In this document: positions 6,994-16,357 of the stretch, piece by piece | How positions within the stretch are numbered: position 1 is the stretch's first letter | Layout: every line of letters starts with the position of its first letter | NCBI GenBank assembly: GCA_002478045.1 | Contig: DLLT01000027.1 | Span: 1-54,602, forward strand | Length of the DNA: 54,602 nucleotides | Direction: 5' to 3' | DNA from: Porphyromonadaceae bacterium UBA7555 | GTDB lineage: Bacteria > Bacteroidota > Bacteroidia > Bacteroidales > Muribaculaceae | The notes under the pieces: model-generated | Database searches by the model: none | The model's input: the letters and a program-made list of their open reading frames with translations, nothing else | Told to the model about the DNA's origin: nothing | Position numbers and translations under genes: made by a program

Positions 6994-9021
6994 ATGATTA
7001 TGACCGCCCAACAACTCGCTGCCCTTATTTGGGACATAAAAGATATAATCCGCGATGTCTATGAAGACCCGGAGGTGGAAAATGTAATTTTGCCGTTCAC
7101 GCTCTTGCGCCGAATGGATTGCGTTTTGCATGACAAAAAGAAAATTATTGACGCGGAACTTGAGAAAGTGCCGGAGCATATGCGCAAGATACGGCTTGAC
7201 ATCCTTATGCGCAAGTATAATCTTTCGTTCTACAACACCTCCAAATTTACATTGTCTACCCTTTTGGCTGCACCGGCTGAAATCGCAGACAATTTCAAGG
7301 TATATCTCGAAGGCTTTACTGATAACGTAAAGGATATTCTCAATAATTTCACCCATGAGGACAGCGAAGCCGGAGACCTTACGCGCATATACACTCGCCT
7401 CGACCGCGCCGGGCTGCTGTTTGCAGTTACACAAGCTTTCGTGACCAAAGCAGACCTGCGGCCCGAAGTCGTTGACAACGCCATGATGGGGACTGCTTTT
7501 GAAACCGTAATTAGATGGTCAAAAGAATCCTCCAACACCATGGCAGGACAATTCTACACCCCGAAAGACATTGTTCGGCTTCTCGTTTCGCTCGTTATGT
7601 GCGGCAAGGAAAAAGAGATAAACACCATAGGGCAGCATTTCTCGATTTATGACCCTTGCTGCGGCACCGGCGGTATGCTTACCGTGGCTAAGGAATACCT
7701 CGAACACGCCACCGACCGCACCGATATGAAGGTGTACCTGTTCGGTCAAGAGAAGAACGAAAAGACTTACGCCATCTGCAAGAGCGACATCCTGCTGATG
7801 AACGATGCCTCCGCCAACAAGGACGGACAAATCACGGTCGGCAATACTCTTACCGACGACCACTTTGTCGGCAAGACATTCAACTATATGCTCGCCAACC
7901 CGCCTTTCGGCGTGAAGTGGAAAATGTTTGAAAGTCAGATAAAAGAAGAAGCCGAGCGTAAGGACGGTCGTTTTTCCGCCGGACTTCCAAGCACTTCCGA
8001 TGGATCTCTGCTTTTCCTGCAGCACATGATAAGCAAGATGGACCGCAACGGCAGCGGCTCGCGTATCGGCATTATCCTCAACGGCTCGCCGTTGTTTAAC
8101 GGCGATGCAGACAGTGGCTGGAGCAACATCCGTAAGATGCTGCTCGACCGCGACATCCTCGATGCGATTATCGCCATTCCGAAGAACCTCTTTTACAGCA
8201 CCGACATTCAGACATACCTTTGGATTCTCGACAACAAAAGACCGGCATCGCATCGTGGCAAGGTGCTGCTCATAAACGGCTACCAAGAGCCGTATCAGTC
8301 TTTGCTTCAGCGCAACCTCGGCAAGAAACGCTATGAAATCAGCGAACGCGGCGCTCGCGAAATCCTTAGCATGTACCGCAACTACACAAGCGCACAAATC
8401 GAGGTTAACGGAGAGACCGTCGAAGCAGCCAAACTGCTTGACCGCGAAGACTTCCTTTACACCAAGGTGACGGTGGAACGCCCTTTGCGCCTTGTATTTG
8501 AGAAGACGGGCGAGAAGCTCCTTGAGGCCATACAGCAAAAAACCTTCCCTAAGAAAGACCTGCCGTTTTTTGCCCAAGTTGCCGCAATTCCCGGCATCGA
8601 CAAACGGCGCACCGACGAAGAGTTCTTCGCGTTCATCCTTGCTGCGCTCAAAGTCAAGAAGATACAGCAGGGCTACATCAAGAAACTGCGTTGCTATGCG
8701 TCCACCGATGAAAACGCTCCAGCGATTTACGCTACGCCCGGTAAGCCCGACTCCGGCTTTGTTCCCGATGCCGCTTTGCGCGACACCGAAAACATTCCGT
8801 TCAAGACCGACATCGATGAGTATTTCCGAGAAGAGGTGCTGCGCTTTGTCCCTGATGCTTGGATGGACCGCTCGAAAGACAAAATCGGCTGCGAGTTTCC
8901 ATTCTCTAAACTGTTCTACGTCTACAAGCCGTTGCGTGACCGCGCCGTTATTCTTGACGAATTGTTTGCACTCGACAGCGAACTTGAAAACGAACTCAAA
9001 CAACTCAGAGCAGAGCAATAA
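6994..9021 (+). CDS. hsdM: Type I restriction-modification system, methylase subunit
   Basis: The 675-residue protein is an N6-adenine DNA methyltransferase. It has an N-terminal helical HsdM_N region (about 5-150), the FYTP motif (187-190), the SAM-binding motif DPCCGTGGM (220-228) and the catalytic NPPF (302-305). It joins HsdS to methylate host DNA and HsdR to cut unmodified DNA. It is longer than the common 500-residue subunits: about 170 residues after residue 500 form a mixed-charge, helix-rich extension. Start could be Met1 or Met3. The next gene begins 2 bases after its stop, so translation is probably coupled. Confidence 0.94.
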   Translation: MIMTAQQLAALIWDIKDIIRDVYEDPEVENVILPFTLLRRMDCVLHDKKKIIDAELEKVPEHMRKIRLDILMRKYNLSFYNTSKFTLSTLLAAPAEIADNFKVYLEGFTDNVKDILNNFTHEDSEAGDLTRIYTRLDRAGLLFAVTQAFVTKADLRPEVVDNAMMGTAFETVIRWSKESSNTMAGQFYTPKDIVRLLVSLVMCGKEKEINTIGQHFSIYDPCCGTGGMLTVAKEYLEHATDRTDMKVYLFGQEKNEKTYAICKSDILLMNDASANKDGQITVGNTLTDDHFVGKTFNYMLANPPFGVKWKMFESQIKEEAERKDGRFSAGLPSTSDGSLLFLQHMISKMDRNGSGSRIGIILNGSPLFNGDADSGWSNIRKMLLDRDILDAIIAIPKNLFYSTDIQTYLWILDNKRPASHRGKVLLINGYQEPYQSLLQRNLGKKRYEISERGAREILSMYRNYTSAQIEVNGETVEAAKLLDREDFLYTKVTVERPLRLVFEKTGEKLLEAIQQKTFPKKDLPFFAQVAAIPGIDKRRTDEEFFAFILAALKVKKIQQGYIKKLRCYASTDENAPAIYATPGKPDSGFVPDAALRDTENIPFKTDIDEYFREEVLRFVPDAWMDRSKDKIGCEFPFSKLFYVYKPLRDRAVILDELFALDSELENELKQLRAEQ

Positions 9022-9023
9022 TT

Positions 9024-10040
9024 ATGAGCGACATTATAAACCACGTCGATTCCATAAACGCGCAATTTGCTGAAATTACACAGCTTATCAGCAATGCACG
9101 GGACAATGTGTTGCGCCTTGCCAATACCGCCCTCATTGACTTGTATTGGAATGTCGGCCGCCTTATCTCCGAGAGAATCGCGTCCGCTGAATGGGGTGAC
9201 GGGGTGGTGAAGCAGCTGGCTGACTATATCTCCCGGAAGACCCCGGACTTGAAGGGATTCTCCGACAAGAACCTGTGGAGGATGAAGCAGTTTTACGAGG
9301 CTTACGCCAACGAACCAAAACTATCACCACTGGTGAGAGAAATCAGCTGGACCAACAATCTCGTACTCCTCAGCCGGACGAAAACTCCCGAGGAGAAGCT
9401 GTTTTACCTCACAAAATGTATCGATGAACGCTACTCGAAACGCGAACTGGAACGTCAAATTGACAGTGCGCTCTATGAACGCTCGCTATCCGACACCAAA
9501 ATTCTCTCACCGGTGGTGAGAGAATTGGCTCCGGGTGCAGCAGCGGTATTCAGGGACAATTACGTCTTTGAGTTCATTGCCGGCAAAACTATCAGAAACG
9601 AAAACTCTCTCCGTGCCGCTTTGATAAGTCAGATGAAGGACTTCATACTGGAGATAGGGAAGGACTTCATCTATATCGATCAGGAGTATCGGCTACAGGT
9701 TGGGCAGAGTGATTTCAGAATAGACCTGCTGTTCTATCATCGTGAGCTGCAATGTTTGGTCGCCTTTGAGCTGAAGATGGAGAAATTCAAGCCCGAGCAT
9801 TTGGGACAATTGAATTTCTATCTTGAAGCCCTCGATCGCGATGTCAAGAAGCCGAAGGAAAACCCGAGCATCGGAGTCCTGCTCTGCAAGGACAAGGACA
9901 ACGACGTAGTAGAGTATGCCCTGAGCCGCTCGCTGTCTCCTGCGCTTGTGGCTGAATACCGTCTGTGCTTGCCGGACAAGAAACTCTTGCAGCAAAAGAT
10001 GAAAGAGATAGAAGACAACCAAAAATCGGAGGAGGATTGA
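9024..10040 (+). CDS. DUF1016/YhcG-type PD-(D/E)xK nuclease-domain protein
   Basis: The 338-residue protein has the two-part YhcG layout. An N-terminal helical region (about 15-165) carries LYWNVGRLISE and WTNNLVLLSR motifs, and the C-terminal nuclease-like domain has Asp234 (FRIDLLFYH) and Glu249-x-Lys251 (VAFELK), the expected catalytic set. The family is often found in defence islands and inside type I R-M operons; its reaction is not firmly established. Here it is packed between hsdM and hsdS with 2-base gaps on both sides, so it should be made with the methylase complex. It may be an accessory nuclease or an assembly partner. Confidence 0.85.
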   Translation: MSDIINHVDSINAQFAEITQLISNARDNVLRLANTALIDLYWNVGRLISERIASAEWGDGVVKQLADYISRKTPDLKGFSDKNLWRMKQFYEAYANEPKLSPLVREISWTNNLVLLSRTKTPEEKLFYLTKCIDERYSKRELERQIDSALYERSLSDTKILSPVVRELAPGAAAVFRDNYVFEFIAGKTIRNENSLRAALISQMKDFILEIGKDFIYIDQEYRLQVGQSDFRIDLLFYHRELQCLVAFELKMEKFKPEHLGQLNFYLEALDRDVKKPKENPSIGVLLCKDKDNDVVEYALSRSLSPALVAEYRLCLPDKKLLQQKMKEIEDNQKSEED

Positions 10041-10042
10041 CC

Positions 10043-10705
10043 ATGAAGCGATACGACGAATATAAACCTACCGGCATCGAATGGATTGGCAAAATCCCCC
10101 AACACTGGGAAACAAAACGGCTTCGCTTTGTATGTGAGTTTAGAAACGGTTATACCCCATCAAAGCAAAATGCAGACTTTTGGACTGACGGCACAATACC
10201 ATGGTATCGTATGGAGGATATTCGGGATACGGGTAGGTTCTTGAAAGAAGCTAAACAATACGTCACGGAAGAAGCCGTAAAAGGAGCCGGTATGTTTGAT
10301 GCCGGGAGTTTTATTTTGGCTACAACTGCTACTATTGGCGAACATGCAATGCTAATTGTTGATTCGCTTGCGAATCAACAATTTACGAATCTAAAGATTC
10401 GTAAATCGTTAGTTTATAAAGTTTGTGGGAAATGGTTCTTCTATTACCTCTTCCTAATTGACGACTTTTGCAAGACCTCAACACGTACAGCGACTTTCCC
10501 TGCTATGAATATGGAGGATTTACGGAACTGCTGCGTCGCCATACCCCCTATTGAGGAGCAGGAGGCGATTGTCAAGTATCTTGATGGGAAGTGTGGGAGC
10601 ATTGACGCATCTATCGCTAAGGCGAAACGCGAGATAGAGTTGCTGCGTGAGTTCAAGCAGTCTGTAATCACCGAGGCCGTAACCGGAAAAATCAAAGTTT
10701 ATTAA
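10043..10705 (+). CDS. hsdS: Type I R-M specificity subunit, half-size with a single target recognition domain
   Basis: The start at 10043 gives the usual TRD opening (GIEWIGKIPQHWE) right after the previous stop. At 220 residues it is about half the size of a normal HsdS. It has one target recognition domain (about 10-165) and one coiled-coil conserved region (about 170-220, with PPIEEQEAIVKYLD and the FKQSVITEAVTGK end). Known half-size HsdS proteins dimerise and recognise palindromic interrupted sites; that is expected here but not shown. Two adjoining palindromes lie inside the TRD coding sequence at 10354-10406. No second hsdS fragment or recombinase lies nearby. Confidence 0.9.
   Translation: MKRYDEYKPTGIEWIGKIPQHWETKRLRFVCEFRNGYTPSKQNADFWTDGTIPWYRMEDIRDTGRFLKEAKQYVTEEAVKGAGMFDAGSFILATTATIGEHAMLIVDSLANQQFTNLKIRKSLVYKVCGKWFFYYLFLIDDFCKTSTRTATFPAMNMEDLRNCCVAIPPIEEQEAIVKYLDGKCGSIDASIAKAKREIELLREFKQSVITEAVTGKIKVY
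10354..10406. repeat. Two abutting palindromes inside hsdS
   Basis: Palindrome 1 (10354-10383) has 14-base perfect arms, AATTGTTGATTCGC, around TT. Palindrome 2 (10381-10406) has 12-base perfect arms, ATTTACGAATCT, around AA. They share three bases and contain related cores (GATTCG and GAATC). Both are read through in frame by hsdS. They could be a recombination site, a strong RNA hairpin or a small inserted palindromic element. Confidence 0.85.
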
Positions 10706-10725
10706 TCTCTCCAAACCATACGACA

Positions 10726-13700
10726 ATGAACATTTTGAACGAGACATATTTCGAGGAACATATAGCAGACTACCTTGCCAACAGTCCGCTTTACAATCAG
10801 CGCACATCTGCCGACTTCGATATCGACGCGCTCTGCGACCGCGCAATGCTTCGCCGCTTCATTGAGGCTCAACCCTCCAAGTGGCAGCGGCTCGTTGACC
10901 GCTTCGGCGGCGAAGATGCCGCTTTCGAGGCTGTCGTCAAGGAGTTCAACAGCCGAATAGACAAAGGCACGAAGCTCTCGCACTTGCTGCTGAAAGGGCT
11001 GAACATACAGGGCATTAAGATTAAGCTCGTGCAATTCAAGCCCGAGTATGACGATGAGGACAGCGAGTTCATGCAGCTTTACCGGCAAAACCGTTTTTCG
11101 GTGGTGCGCCAGCTGCGATACAGCAACCTGCCGCCCGACAACAAGAACGAGCTTGACCTCGCAATCCTCGTCAACGGCATACCCATTATCACCGCCGAGC
11201 TAAAGAACGAGCAAACCGACCAAACATACGTCAACGCCATACATCAATACAGCACAGACCGTAACCCACAGAACCGGCTACTGAAAACAGCTCTCGTGCA
11301 TTTCGCCATCGACAACAATTATGCGTTTATGACGACCGTGCTTCGCGGCGAAGCGACAACGTTCTTGCCGTTCAACCGCGACAGCACCAATCCGCCGGTT
11401 GAAGGCGATTACCCCACGTGCTATATTTGGAAAGAGATTTGGCAAGCTGACAGCTTGCTAAACATCTTGCAGCACTTCATAAAGCAATACAAGGAGCGTG
11501 ACAAGAAAACCGGGAAAGAGCGCGAGGTTACGATCTTCCCACGTTTCCACCAACTCCGCGCAGTGCGCAACCTCTGCAAGTGGTCGCGAGAGAACGGCGC
11601 AGGTAAGAATTATCTCATCGAACATGCTGCCGGCAGCGGCAAAACCAAGTCCATGGCTTGGCTCGCGCATCAGCTTGCCAATCTCACCGACCGCGAAATG
11701 CGTCCTATCTTCGACAGCATTATTATGGTGACAGACCGCATTGTGCTGAATGCCAATATGGCAGACGATGTCAACAACTTTGAGACAGAAGCCGGGACGG
11801 TCAGCGACATACGCCGAGGCTCCAAGAACCTTGCCGACGCGATTAACGACGGCAAACGCATCATCGTCAGCACCGTGCAGAAATTCGCATACGCGCTCGA
11901 CCATTTGAAACGTGATTCGGCTCGCAGATACGCCATCATTGTTGACGAAGCGCATACGGCTATCGGCAACGAGAGCGCCAAAGACCTCGTGAACGCTCTT
12001 TCGACAGATGAGGAACTGCGCCGATATGCCGAAAAATTCAAGGCGGGGGACTACGAAAGCGAAATGGACGCAATGCTCGCATTCCTGCAGGCCATGCGTC
12101 AAGAGATGTCTCACATCTCATACTTCGCATTCACTGCGACACCGAAGGACAAAACCTACGCCCTATTCGGCGAGAAGGACGAAAATGGCAACTGGAAGGC
12201 TCACGACTACTATTCGATGAAGCAGGCTATCGACGAGAAATTCATTCTCGACGTGTTGCAGAACTACACCACCTTCGACACGATGTACGAGTATGTGACA
12301 AAAGCCGGATTGCCGGAAGATGAAGCCTCAAAAGAATACGAAGAACGGAAATCGATAAGACTCATACTGTTAGCCCTCAACAAAGACCCATACAACATGG
12401 AGAAGAAGGCTCGTGTGATGCTCGCGCACTTCTTCAGTACGTCCATACATAAGATTGGCGGACAAGCCAAGGCTATGGTCGTCTCGGACTCTCGTCTTTC
12501 CGCTGTGCGGTACAAGCAGATTATCGACCGCATTATCCAAAAGGAATACAACGGTTCGATAAAAACGCTTGTAGCATTCTCCGGCACCGTCGAATGTGAC
12601 GGGGTCAGCTATACGGAGGACAAAATGAATGGTTACGGCATCAAGGACAACCGTATTCGCGACATCTTTGAGGAGCCGGAATACCGCATCCTTATCGTTG
12701 CCGACAAATTCCAAACAGGCTTCGACCAAAAATTGCTGCATACAATGTATGTGGATAAAATGCTTGGCGGCATACAGTGCATACAGACCCTCAGCCGTTT
12801 GAACCGCTGCTGTCCTCCGATGAAAGAGGATACAATGGTACTCGACTTCCGCAACAATGCGACCGATGTACAAAAGGCATTCCAACGCTACTATAAGGAG
12901 ACCAAGCTGCAAGGGGATGTCGACGTGCAGAGGCTGTATTCATTCATCGCCGAGATTGAGCAATATAAAGTCTACAACGAGGCGGAAGAAGAGAATATCG
13001 TAAAAGCCTTGCTCAATAAGGCTACGGCGCAAGCTGTCCCATCTCTCGTCAAAGCGATTGTCAATGAGCGTGTAATGCCGATGGCAGATGCCGACAAAGA
13101 GAAATTCCGCAAACTCGTCAACCGCTACATTCGCAGTTATGGCTTTATGGCACAGCTCATGAAGTTCATAGACCCCGACCTTGAAAGGCACTATGTATTC
13201 TACAAGGTGCTTTATAAGGCCTTGCCGTACACCAAGGAAACTCTGCCGATGGAAATATTGGAAAAGGTGGATCTCAACAAATTCCGTCTGCAAATGAGCT
13301 TCGAGGGAAACCTCCCGCTTGAAGATGAATCGACCACACTCCAATCATCCCGTATCGGTGACATCAACACACCACGAGCTGATGAATCGAAATCACTTCA
13401 AGAGTTGCTGAACATCGTCAATGAACCATGGGAGGGCTACCTGGACGAGAACGACAAGATTATCCGAAATATCATCGATGAGTTGCAGGTAGACACAGAG
13501 CTAATAAATGCGTTCCGCGCCAACAACAGCCCGGAGACCTTGTCGCGCCTCATCATCGACAAAATCATGCAAAAAGCCGGGGGGCAGATAGACAAGTTCT
13601 TCACGCTCTTGAAAGAGGTCAACGAAGGTTCTAACTTCTCCAAAGAGTTTGTGCGTGGTGTTTCCGACCTGTTGGCTAAAAACACGGCACACGACCGCAA

Positions 13701-14280
13701 TTTGCCGCTGGATATTGACGCGCTTCATGCGGCCATCAATGCTGCAATGGAGAACACATTTGCAGAACTCAGCCGTTATATCCGCCCGCTCACAGAAGTA
13801 ATTTCTACGATGCTCAAAGTGATTCAAGCACCGTCTGTTTCTAATCTCGACGGCATCAATGACATCGTGATGGACTCTCTGAATCAGGTCTACCGTGCGC
13901 CGAACCTGCGTTTTGTGGATCGTCGCCGACACTTCACAAGTCTTGTAGGCAACTATGAACCGTTCCTCAAGAAGTTGTACTATCTTATGAACGGCACACA
14001 GATTCAAGCCAGAAATGAGGGGCAAAACGCCACGTTCACGGATGCGATATTCGCATTCAGTGCTCTGCGAGGACTACGCAACAATCCACAACCCGTGTAC
14101 AAGCAATTCAACACCTTCTTGGAGAACTTGCGCCGTTGGCGTAACGAAGAAGCGCATGAATCCAATACCGCGACCGAGCAAGACCTCATCGGTGCAACGC
14201 ATATCGTTGTCGCTATGTACATCTACATTGTCTCGCAGGTCACTACCGACCTCGAAACGTCAGAGTATTATGATGCATAA
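10726..14280 (+). CDS. hsdR: Type I restriction endonuclease, motor and nuclease subunit
   Basis: The 1184-residue protein has the HsdR layout. The N-terminal PD-(D/E)xK nuclease has Asp144 (NELDLAI) and Glu158-x-Lys160 (ITAELKNEQTD). The SF2 translocase has Walker A GSGKT (303-307) and DEAH (407-410), a second RecA-like domain with QTGFDQ-type and LSRLNR motifs (about 660-700), and a long helical C-terminus that docks to the methylase core. It translocates DNA and cuts unmodified invaders at a distance. It starts 20 bases after hsdS and is the last gene of the cassette. All catalytic motifs appear intact. Confidence 0.95.
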   Translation: MNILNETYFEEHIADYLANSPLYNQRTSADFDIDALCDRAMLRRFIEAQPSKWQRLVDRFGGEDAAFEAVVKEFNSRIDKGTKLSHLLLKGLNIQGIKIKLVQFKPEYDDEDSEFMQLYRQNRFSVVRQLRYSNLPPDNKNELDLAILVNGIPIITAELKNEQTDQTYVNAIHQYSTDRNPQNRLLKTALVHFAIDNNYAFMTTVLRGEATTFLPFNRDSTNPPVEGDYPTCYIWKEIWQADSLLNILQHFIKQYKERDKKTGKEREVTIFPRFHQLRAVRNLCKWSRENGAGKNYLIEHAAGSGKTKSMAWLAHQLANLTDREMRPIFDSIIMVTDRIVLNANMADDVNNFETEAGTVSDIRRGSKNLADAINDGKRIIVSTVQKFAYALDHLKRDSARRYAIIVDEAHTAIGNESAKDLVNALSTDEELRRYAEKFKAGDYESEMDAMLAFLQAMRQEMSHISYFAFTATPKDKTYALFGEKDENGNWKAHDYYSMKQAIDEKFILDVLQNYTTFDTMYEYVTKAGLPEDEASKEYEERKSIRLILLALNKDPYNMEKKARVMLAHFFSTSIHKIGGQAKAMVVSDSRLSAVRYKQIIDRIIQKEYNGSIKTLVAFSGTVECDGVSYTEDKMNGYGIKDNRIRDIFEEPEYRILIVADKFQTGFDQKLLHTMYVDKMLGGIQCIQTLSRLNRCCPPMKEDTMVLDFRNNATDVQKAFQRYYKETKLQGDVDVQRLYSFIAEIEQYKVYNEAEEENIVKALLNKATAQAVPSLVKAIVNERVMPMADADKEKFRKLVNRYIRSYGFMAQLMKFIDPDLERHYVFYKVLYKALPYTKETLPMEILEKVDLNKFRLQMSFEGNLPLEDESTTLQSSRIGDINTPRADESKSLQELLNIVNEPWEGYLDENDKIIRNIIDELQVDTELINAFRANNSPETLSRLIIDKIMQKAGGQIDKFFTLLKEVNEGSNFSKEFVRGVSDLLAKNTAHDRNLPLDIDALHAAINAAMENTFAELSRYIRPLTEVISTMLKVIQAPSVSNLDGINDIVMDSLNQVYRAPNLRFVDRRRHFTSLVGNYEPFLKKLYYLMNGTQIQARNEGQNATFTDAIFAFSALRGLRNNPQPVYKQFNTFLENLRRWRNEEAHESNTATEQDLIGATHIVVAMYIYIVSQVTTDLETSEYYDA

Positions 14281-14365
14281 ATATACGCAACTTTAGGATT
14301 TGTGTGCAAGTTAGAGAGACTTCTGCTGCCTGCCACAATGGTAATTTCAAACGGTTTCCGCGGGA

Positions 14366-14397
14366 TTTGCGGCATTGGAGAAAAATGCGTAATTTTG
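14366..14397 (+). promoter_or_regulatory. Promoter of the secreted C1 peptidase gene
   Basis: TTTG (14366-14369) and TAATTTTG (14390-14397) are spaced by 20 bases. The 14281-14472 gap otherwise holds nothing I can name. Confidence 0.75.
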
Positions 14398-14472
14398 GCG
14401 GCATAACGCAAAGGAATTATAAAACGAGGGCGGAGGCCGTAGGGCCTGCGCCATAAAATACTGATAATAGCT

Positions 14473-15678
14473 ATGATAAAGACAATCCTCACGGGGGCGG
14501 CGCTGATGGCGATGGTGCCGCTGTATGCCGCCACAGACGCGGACAGCGTGGCCACAGACAGCGTCAAGGGCTTCAAATTCACGGATGTGTACACGGTCAA
14601 GACCACGAGCGTCAAGGACCAAAACAAATCGGGAACATGCTGGTGCTTTGCCGGCACATCGTTCTTCGAGGACGAGATTATGCGTCAGGGCGGCGACTCG
14701 CTGGACCTGAGCGAGATGTTTACCGTATGGCATACTTACGATGAAAAGTGTGAACGCTTTGTGCGCAATTACGGTGATGTGAACTTCGCCCCGGGTGGAT
14801 CGTTGCTGGACGTCCCCTACGTCTGGAAAAAGTACGGCGCCGTACCCGAGGAAGTGTATTCCGGCCTGCAATACGGCGAGGATAAGCACGTCCACGGCGA
14901 ATTGGACGGGATGTTGGCCGAGATGCTCAAAGTCGTGGTCAAAAAGCCCAATAAGAAGATCTCGAAGGCATGGCGCACGGCCGTGCGCGGCGTGCTGGAT
15001 GCCTACTTGGGCAAACTGCCCGAGACCTTCACCTATCGTGGCAAGAAATATACGCCCCGCAGTTTTGCGGATGCGCTGCCCATTCGCGTCGATGACTATG
15101 TAACCATATCATCGTTTACACATCATCCTTTCTATGAGGAATTTGCGCTCGAAGTGCCTGACAATTGGCTTGCCGGCCGCTACTTTAATGTGCCTATGGA
15201 CGAGATGAAGGCCGTGGTGGACAACGCCATCTCTAAGGGTTATCCCGTGGCTTGGGCTGCTGATGTCAGCGAAGGCGGATTCAAGTGGACCAAGGGCGTG
15301 GCCCTGATGCCCAAAGGCAAGACCGAGGGCGATATGGACGGCACCGAGCTGTCGCGCTGGGTCACTCTGAGCGACAAAGAGCGCCAAAACGACAAGTACA
15401 ACTTCGAAGGCCCGGTGGAAGAAATTGCCGTGACCCAAGAGTTGCGCCAGGATATGTTTGACAGCCAGGAGACTACCGATGACCACGGCATGGAAATTGT
15501 GGGCATAGCCACCGACCAAAACGGCAATCGCTACTATAAGGTCAAAAATTCGTGGGATACCAATCAGGTATATGGCGGATATATCTACGTGAGCGAGCCT
15601 TTCTTCCTGGCCAAGACTGTCGGCATCTACGTGCACCGCGATGCAGTGCCTGCCGCAACGGCCAAGAAGATGAAATAA
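14473..15678 (+). CDS. Secreted C1B cysteine peptidase (bleomycin hydrolase/PepC type)
   Basis: The 401-residue protein has an N-terminal signal sequence (MIKTILTGAALMAMVPLYAA). The papain-fold triad of the PepC/bleomycin hydrolase family is present: Gln50 in the oxyanion hole, Cys56 in SGTCWCFAG, His in DDHGMEIVG near residue 340, and Asn in KVKNSWD near 360. Cytosolic PepC is a hexameric aminopeptidase; this exported form is typical of Bacteroidales and probably trims peptides in the periplasm or outside the cell. It has its own promoter at 14366-14397. The 119 bases after it contain only short GC-rich inverted repeats. Confidence 0.88.
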   Translation: MIKTILTGAALMAMVPLYAATDADSVATDSVKGFKFTDVYTVKTTSVKDQNKSGTCWCFAGTSFFEDEIMRQGGDSLDLSEMFTVWHTYDEKCERFVRNYGDVNFAPGGSLLDVPYVWKKYGAVPEEVYSGLQYGEDKHVHGELDGMLAEMLKVVVKKPNKKISKAWRTAVRGVLDAYLGKLPETFTYRGKKYTPRSFADALPIRVDDYVTISSFTHHPFYEEFALEVPDNWLAGRYFNVPMDEMKAVVDNAISKGYPVAWAADVSEGGFKWTKGVALMPKGKTEGDMDGTELSRWVTLSDKERQNDKYNFEGPVEEIAVTQELRQDMFDSQETTDDHGMEIVGIATDQNGNRYYKVKNSWDTNQVYGGYIYVSEPFFLAKTVGIYVHRDAVPAATAKKMK

Positions 15679-15797
15679 AACGGCCGACGCCTCGGCGTCA
15701 GCCAATACATATCACCACCCAAAAAGGCTATGGCGGCTGAGACGGCGGACAGACGCCGCCGGCCGCCGTAGCCGCAAATATAGCAAGAGATACCGAA

Positions 15798-16301
15798 ATG
15801 AAACGTATAGGCATACTGTCGGACACGCACAGCACGTGGGACGATCGCTACGTTGTCCATTTCAAGGACTGCGATGAGATTTGGCACGCCGGGGATATAG
15901 GCGATATCGACCTGCTGTACCGACTGCAAGGTATAGGCCCGACGGTACGCGCCGTCCGTGGCAATATCGACCATGGCGATGTGGCGCGTGTATGCCCCGA
16001 GCTGCTGCAATTCGAAGTCGAGGGAGTGCACGTGGTACTCACCCATATTGGCGGCTACCCGGGACATTACACCTCCGGGATGTATGCGCTGCTGCGGCGT
16101 ACCCGGCCGCAGTTGATGGTGGATGGTCACAGTCATATTCTACGAGTGATGTACGACAAGAGCCTCGGCGTGCTGCATATCAATCCCGGCGCTGCCGGCA
16201 CTCAGGGCTGGCAGCAGGTGCGCACCCTGGTACGCCTCACCATCGACGGCGTCGAGATGCGCGACTTGCAGGTCATCGAATTGGGCAAGAAAATTATTTG
16301 A
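15798..16301 (+). CDS. YfcE/MJ0936-type metallophosphoesterase
   Basis: The 167-residue protein has the calcineurin-like metal-binding motifs in order: LSDTH near the N-terminus, GDIGD, VRGNID (GNxD/H), LTHIGG and DGHSH, then HINPGAAG. It fits small cytosolic phosphodiesterases with two bound metals that cut model phosphodiesters in vitro; the natural substrate is not known. It lies 56 bases before the SPOR lipoprotein gene and may be co-transcribed with it. Confidence 0.9.
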   Translation: MKRIGILSDTHSTWDDRYVVHFKDCDEIWHAGDIGDIDLLYRLQGIGPTVRAVRGNIDHGDVARVCPELLQFEVEGVHVVLTHIGGYPGHYTSGMYALLRRTRPQLMVDGHSHILRVMYDKSLGVLHINPGAAGTQGWQQVRTLVRLTIDGVEMRDLQVIELGKKII

Positions 16302-16357
16302 GTAATACCGAAACTCCATAACGAATAGGACACGAACTTCATAACAAACAAGGACGA

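Noticed and set aside
7519..9018. 499-residue open frame antisense to hsdM
   Set aside because: Shadow of hsdM on the other strand, with no signal of its own.
15774..15781. Minus-strand TATATTTG as a promoter
   Set aside because: It would read toward the 3' end of the plus-strand peptidase gene, where no minus-strand gene is supported.
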